Shown: positions 59,539 to 64,000 of the stretch, one piece after another | Position numbering within the stretch: position 1 is the first letter of the stretch | Layout: every line of letters begins with the position of its first letter | Assembly: GCF_013623905.1 (NCBI RefSeq) | Contig: NZ_JABKDD010000004.1 | Span: forward strand, 186,001 to 250,000 | Length of the DNA stretch: 64,000 nucleotides | Reading direction: 5' to 3' | Origin: Brevibacterium sediminis | Lineage (GTDB): Bacteria; Actinomycetota; Actinomycetes; Actinomycetales; Brevibacteriaceae | The notes under the pieces: model-generated | Seen by the model: only the letters and a program-made list of their open reading frames with translations | What the model was told of the DNA's origin: nothing | The model's database searches: none | Program-made: the position numbers and the translations under genes

Positions 59539-61133
59539 TGAACCAGGCTCCCTCGCAGACCGCGCGCCCCAGAACCTACCGGTTGGCCGAGCTCGGTCTC
59601 CTGATCCTGGCTATTGTCGTCGCCACTAGCTCTTACGCCCTGGTTGGACTCGGCGTCGAAGGCACGATCCCGGCCAACGTCTACGGTTATGCCGCATGGC
59701 TGGCCGTGCTCGGCATCGCCATACACATCGTCGTCTGGATCAAGGCGAAATACGCCGATCCGGTGCTCGTGCCGATCGCGGTGCTGCTCAACGGCCTCGG
59801 CCTGGCTATGATCTACCGCGTCGACCTCGGCCGCGATGAGTACCTCGGTTCAGGCATGACTCAGCTCATCTGGACATCTCTGGGCGTCGTCCTGGCCGGC
59901 CTGATCGTCATCTTCCTGAAAGACCACCGCCTGCTGAGGCGATACACGTACATCTCCGGGATGGCTGGTCTTGTCCTGCTGCTTCTGCCCCTAGTGCCCG
60001 GCCTCGGTTCTGAACACTACGGGGCGAGGATCTGGATCAAGGTTCCGCTCTTCGGGTCATTCCAGCCCGGCGAGGTCTCGAAGATTCTGCTGACTATATT
60101 CTTCGCCGGCTACCTGGTCAGCTACAAGGATCAGCTAGTCGCGGCCGGAAAGAAGTTCCTTGGCATCCAATGGCCGCGCCTGCGTGACTTGGGGCCGATT
60201 GTGACCGCCTGGGTTGCCAGTGTCGGTGTGCTCGTCTTCGAACGCGACCTCGGCACCTCGCTGCTCTTCTTCGGACTATTCGTCGCGATGCTGTATGTGG
60301 CCACCTCCAAGGCCTCGTGGATCATCCTCGGTCTCGGCTTCTTCGCAGCCGGAGCGGTCCTCGCCAGCCTCTACTTCACGCACGTCCAGCAGCGCATCGA
60401 TGGCTGGCTCAATGCTCTGACTCCCGAGGTCTATAACAAAGAAGTCGGTGGGTCGTACCAACTCGTGCAGGGTCTGTTCGGCATGTCCAATGGTGGACTC
60501 ATCGGCACCGGTTTAGGCGAAGGACGCCCAAATATGGTGCCCTTCGCGGAGTCCGACTTCATCTACGCAGCCTTCGGTGAGGAGATCGGCCTGGCCGGGC
60601 TCTTCGTCATCCTGCTGTGCTACCTGTTCATCTTCCAGCGCGGAATCCGCACCGCTCAGCAGCTGCGTGACGGCTTCGGCACTCTGCTGGCCACGGGCCT
60701 GTCGTTCACGATCGCCCTGCAGGTCTTCGTCGTCGTCGGCGGCGTCACGCGCCTCATCCCGCTGACGGGTCTGACCACGCCGTTCCTCGCACAGGGCGGT
60801 TCCTCGCTCATCGCGAACTGGATGATCGTCGGCCTGCTGCTGCGGATCTCGGACAATGCCAGGCGCCCCGTGGAGGAATTCCACACCGGAGTGCTCAGAA
60901 TCACCGAGGATCCCGAACCCGTTCCCGCGGGTGCTCACGCCAACGACACGGCCGCCTCGGCGCGCACCGTCGACGAGGATGCCCCCACGACGAACCTGCC
61001 GCCAGCGGATTCCCGCGTGTTCGACGACGAAGCCCCGACCACGAATCTGCCACCCGCGGGCGCACGGCCCCGCGGCCAGGCACCGAACGACACCGATGCC
61101 ACCGACCAACGACCCACTGGAGGTGAACGATGA
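59538..61133 (+). CDS. rodA: FtsW/RodA/SpoVE-family peptidoglycan polymerase (RodA)
   Basis: A 531-residue SEDS glycosyltransferase with about 12 membrane segments and the family signature region IWIKVPLFGSFQPGEVSKI and GLGEGRPNMVPFAESDFIYAAFGEE. A polar C-terminal tail of about 80 residues repeats DEAPTTNLPPA. I choose the ATG at 59538, which shares a base with the pstP stop (TGATG); a GTG lies one codon before. Bases 59590-60540 use more A/T-ending codons than the neighbours, including a TTA leucine codon near 60511. Confidence 0.9.
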   Translation: MNQAPSQTARPRTYRLAELGLLILAIVVATSSYALVGLGVEGTIPANVYGYAAWLAVLGIAIHIVVWIKAKYADPVLVPIAVLLNGLGLAMIYRVDLGRDEYLGSGMTQLIWTSLGVVLAGLIVIFLKDHRLLRRYTYISGMAGLVLLLLPLVPGLGSEHYGARIWIKVPLFGSFQPGEVSKILLTIFFAGYLVSYKDQLVAAGKKFLGIQWPRLRDLGPIVTAWVASVGVLVFERDLGTSLLFFGLFVAMLYVATSKASWIILGLGFFAAGAVLASLYFTHVQQRIDGWLNALTPEVYNKEVGGSYQLVQGLFGMSNGGLIGTGLGEGRPNMVPFAESDFIYAAFGEEIGLAGLFVILLCYLFIFQRGIRTAQQLRDGFGTLLATGLSFTIALQVFVVVGGVTRLIPLTGLTTPFLAQGGSSLIANWMIVGLLLRISDNARRPVEEFHTGVLRITEDPEPVPAGAHANDTAASARTVDEDAPTTNLPPADSRVFDDEAPTTNLPPAGARPRGQAPNDTDATDQRPTGGER

Positions 61134-62599
61134 AGAAGCCATTGACGCATATCGCCGTCGTCGGATTCGTCATGTTCGCGCTCCTGTTCGGGTCGACGAG
61201 CTGGGTGCAGTACGTAACTGCGGATTCGCTGAACAACAATCCGCTGAACAACCGGCGGATTCTCGACCAGCTGGCTCGTGATCGCGGTCCGATCCTCGTC
61301 GACGGCACACCGATCGCCTATTCGGAACCCGTCGACGACAAGTACAAGTACCAGCGCAAATACGGTTCGGACAACCTCGATCCGCGCGCCTACGCCTCGC
61401 TGACCGGCTACTATTCCGTCGTGTCCGGCGCCTCGGGGATGGAGCGCGCCTCCGGCGATTACCTCTCCGGCGATTCCGACGCCCTGTTCTATGACAAGGT
61501 CGGCAGCTTCTTCACCGGTGAGCAGCCGCGCGGCGCCGCCGTCGAGCTGACGATCGACCCGAAGGTGCAGCAGGCTGCGTGGGACGGTCTGGGCAACCAG
61601 AACGGCGCCGCCGTGGCTCTCGACCCGAAGACCGGGAAGATCCTGGCCATGGCCTCGACCCCGGGCTGGGACCCCAATGCTCTGGCCAGCCACGACTCGA
61701 CCGAAGCCAGCCAAGCCTTCAAGAACCTCGAAGCCGCCGACGGAAAGCCCGCCTACAACCGCGCTATCGGCGGCAACCTGTACCCGCCCGGCTCGACGTT
61801 CAAGGTCCTCGTCGCCGCGGCCGCCCTGGAATCCGGCGACTACGAGCCCGATTCCCAGCTCAACGGACCCGCCACGCTCGATCTGCCGCAGACGACGGCG
61901 ACGATCGGCAACTCGCATCCCGGTGCCTGCCGCAACGGGGGCAAGCCGACCCTGGCCGATTCGCTGGCCGAATCCTGCAACACCTCATTCGCCTCCTTGG
62001 GAATGGATCTCGGAGAAGACGCAATCGCGAAGCAGGCCGAGAAGTTCGGCTTCGGCGAGGATCTCGAGATCCCTCTCAATGTCACCCCGTCCTCGTTCCC
62101 GTCCGACCTCAATCCGCCGCAGCTGGCTCAGTCCTCGCTCGGTCAGTACGAAGTCAGGTCGACTCCGCTGCAGATGGCGATGATGACCGCAGGAATCGCC
62201 AACGGCGGCAAGATGATGAAGCCCCAGCTCGTCGACAGGGTGCTCAATGCGAACACCCTCGAGCCGATCTCCGAGACCCGCCCGAGCCAGATGTCCCGGC
62301 CCGTGTCCGGAGATACGGCCGACAAGCTCACCGACATGATGACCGGTGTGGTCGAGAACGGCACCGCCTCGGTGGCGAAGATGGGCGACACGAAGGTCGC
62401 AGCGAAGACCGGCACCGCCCAGCACGCCAAGGGCGCGGCACCCCATGCCTGGTTCATCTCCTTCGCCCCCGCCGACGACCCTCAGGTCGCGGTCGCGGTC
62501 GTAGTCGAGAACGGTGGAAACGCGGGCAACGAAGCTTATGGTGCGACGGTCGCAGGACCGATCGCGAAGAACATGATGGAAGCGGTGGTCGAGAAATGA
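61130..62599 (+). CDS. pbpA: Class B penicillin-binding protein PbpA
   Basis: A 489-residue transpeptidase: short cytoplasmic start, membrane anchor (about 8-28), dimerisation/pedestal region, and transpeptidase domain with SxxK Ser222-Lys225 (GSTFKV), SxN in ESCNTS and KTGTAQ (426-431). It pairs with RodA to make peptidoglycan. ATGA overlap with rodA; the kinase gene overlaps its stop. Confidence 0.92.
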   Translation: MKKPLTHIAVVGFVMFALLFGSTSWVQYVTADSLNNNPLNNRRILDQLARDRGPILVDGTPIAYSEPVDDKYKYQRKYGSDNLDPRAYASLTGYYSVVSGASGMERASGDYLSGDSDALFYDKVGSFFTGEQPRGAAVELTIDPKVQQAAWDGLGNQNGAAVALDPKTGKILAMASTPGWDPNALASHDSTEASQAFKNLEAADGKPAYNRAIGGNLYPPGSTFKVLVAAAALESGDYEPDSQLNGPATLDLPQTTATIGNSHPGACRNGGKPTLADSLAESCNTSFASLGMDLGEDAIAKQAEKFGFGEDLEIPLNVTPSSFPSDLNPPQLAQSSLGQYEVRSTPLQMAMMTAGIANGGKMMKPQLVDRVLNANTLEPISETRPSQMSRPVSGDTADKLTDMMTGVVENGTASVAKMGDTKVAAKTGTAQHAKGAAPHAWFISFAPADDPQVAVAVVVENGGNAGNEAYGATVAGPIAKNMMEAVVEK

Positions 62600-64000
62600 G
62601 ACCCGTCGAAGGCACCCTGTTGGGCAACCGTTACAAACTCACCTCCCGCATCGCCGTCGGCGGCATGGGCGAGGTCTGGAAGGGTGTGGACTCCGTGCTC
62701 GGCCGCGAGGTCGCGGCGAAGATCCTCAAGGACGAGTACCTCTCCGAATCGACCTTCCTCGCCCGGTTCCGTGCCGAAGCCCAGAACATGGGCCGAGTCT
62801 CCGACCCGGGAATCGCCGGCGTCTACGACTACGGTGACGAGCAGGGTTCGCCCTACCTCGTCATGGAATACGTGCCCGGTGAGGCTCTGTCGGCCATCAT
62901 CGAGCGCAGTGCTCCCCTGTCCGAGACCGATACGCTCTCCATCGTCACGCAGGCCGCTCAGGCCCTCGGTGCCGCACACAAGGTGGGCGTCATCCACCGT
63001 GACATCAAGCCCGGCAACATCCTCATGACCCCGGACTTCCGGGTCAAGATCACGGACTTCGGCATCGCCCGAGTCACCGATCAGGCACCGCTGACGAAGA
63101 CCGGGCAGGTCATGGGCACCGCCCAGTACCTCGCCCCCGAACAGGCCACCGGAAAGGGTTCGGGACCTGGTTCCGACCTCTATGCACTGGGCATCATCGC
63201 CTATGAGGCCCTGGCCGGTCAGCGTCCCTTCACCGGAGACTCGCAGGTGGCCATCGCCATCGCCCAGGTCAATCAGCAGCATCCGCCGCTGCCGGACACG
63301 GTCTCCGAACCGCTGCGCCGCTTCGTCGACTGCCTGCTGGAGAAGAAGCCCGAACGCCGTCCCTCGGACGCGTTCAAGGTCGCTAAGGCCGCCGAGGCGC
63401 TCTCGGCCGGGGACATCGCCGGGGCCGAGGAGCTCGTGCCGCAGATGCGCCACGGAGCCGCGGCGTCCGAAGCTCTGACCCAGGTCTTCAACAACCCGGA
63501 GCCGGCAGCCACGACGAAGACCCTGCCCGTCACCTCCTCGAACGATGCGACCCAGGTGTACCCGAACGGTGCCGCCTCCGGAATCGTCGGCGCTGGTGCC
63601 GCCGGTGCCGGAGCAGCTGCGGCGAATACGGGACAGATCGATCCCAACGATCCGCAGAATCAGGATCTGGAGAAGGACAAGCAGTCGAACAAGGGCCGGG
63701 TCCTCATCTGGATCCTTGCGATCATCGCCCTCATCGCGGTCGGTTCCCTGCTGTGGTTCTTCCTCGGCGGAGGCAATGCCGAACCCGAACCGGAGCCATC
63801 GACCTCGGCGCCCACCTCGGAGGCGGCGAAGACGATCGAGATCGATAAGAACGATTACATCGGACTCACGGAATCCTCGGCGACGCAGAACCTCGAGAAC
63901 AAGGGACTCGAGGTCGAGACGACCGACATCAACTCGGACCGGGCAGCCGGAACCGTTGCGGACGTCGGCGAGGGCGACAACGGTTACACCTTCGAAGAGG
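62596..64000 (+). CDS. PASTA-type Ser/Thr protein kinase, PknA/PknB-like (3' end cut)
   Basis: The first 468 residues of a membrane kinase; it runs off the right edge. Kinase domain about 10-275: GGMGEVW (22-28), Lys42, HRDIKPGN, DFG, and an APE motif (LAPEQATGKG). A linker of about 90 residues, a membrane segment at about 365-390, an acidic spacer (EPEPEPSTSAPTSE), then the start of a PASTA domain (DYIGLTESSATQNLENKGLEVE). In relatives PknA comes first and PknB, with several PASTA repeats, follows; which this is depends on the missing part. Confidence 0.92.
   Translation, partial: MRPVEGTLLGNRYKLTSRIAVGGMGEVWKGVDSVLGREVAAKILKDEYLSESTFLARFRAEAQNMGRVSDPGIAGVYDYGDEQGSPYLVMEYVPGEALSAIIERSAPLSETDTLSIVTQAAQALGAAHKVGVIHRDIKPGNILMTPDFRVKITDFGIARVTDQAPLTKTGQVMGTAQYLAPEQATGKGSGPGSDLYALGIIAYEALAGQRPFTGDSQVAIAIAQVNQQHPPLPDTVSEPLRRFVDCLLEKKPERRPSDAFKVAKAAEALSAGDIAGAEELVPQMRHGAAASEALTQVFNNPEPAATTKTLPVTSSNDATQVYPNGAASGIVGAGAAGAGAAAANTGQIDPNDPQNQDLEKDKQSNKGRVLIWILAIIALIAVGSLLWFFLGGGNAEPEPEPSTSAPTSEAAKTIEIDKNDYIGLTESSATQNLENKGLEVETTDINSDRAAGTVADVGEGDNGYTFEE

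Overview
The window looks like chromosome from a high-GC actinobacterium, most likely a Brevibacterium-type member of the Micrococcales. This is inferred from base composition, a DUF222-type HNH endonuclease, four FCD-type GntR regulators, the fhaA-fhaB-pstP-rodA-pbpA-kinase cell-division cluster, and a mevalonate cluster in the order known from some streptomycetes. I saw no prophage, insertion sequence or CRISPR array.

Positions 1-30.7 kb form a nitrogen-salvage region of small catabolic units, most with their own regulator. (1) An asparagine/aspartate unit on the minus strand: FCD-GntR regulator, asparaginase, aspartase and an amino-acid permease cut by the window edge. (2) A GabD-like aldehyde dehydrogenase. 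(3) ACC deaminase coupled to a thiamine-diphosphate AceE/transketolase-like enzyme, with a divergent GntR regulator. (4) A secreted esterase, a GntR regulator, a creatininase-family hydrolase and an AbgT transporter; a similar operator-like dyad precedes both the esterase and the regulator. (5) A three-gene operon of unknown role: DUF6230, DUF6114 and an acidic exported protein. (6) An ethanolamine cluster: ethanolamine permease, glutamine-synthetase-like ligase, gamma-glutamyl hydrolase, aldehyde dehydrogenase, short-chain dehydrogenase and a divergent GntR regulator. It reads as a cobalamin-independent gamma-glutamylethanolamide pathway. (7) An 8-oxoguanine deaminase and a xanthine/urate-type NCS2 permease facing apart.

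Positions 30.7-49.2 kb are mixed housekeeping and accessory genes: an HNH endonuclease broken by a frameshift and ending in a 17-bp tandem repeat, HAD phosphatase, M50 peptidase, Gfo/Idh/MocA oxidoreductase, PhzF protein, ICMT-like membrane protein, YdeI-like protein, a VOC protein facing a MarR regulator, tandem VanZ-like genes, zinc alcohol dehydrogenase, a family A DNA polymerase, a GlcD-like FAD oxidase, an MFS transporter facing a TetR regulator (two operator copies), and a YCII protein with an ECF-like sigma factor.

Positions 49.3-55.9 kb are a complete mevalonate pathway (mvaK1, mvaD, mvaK2, fni, mvaA, mvaS) with overlapping genes. After a tRNA-Leu gene and a repeat-rich gap, 56.75 kb to the end holds the FHA/phosphatase/RodA/PBP/kinase cluster for envelope growth control, with the kinase running off the right edge.
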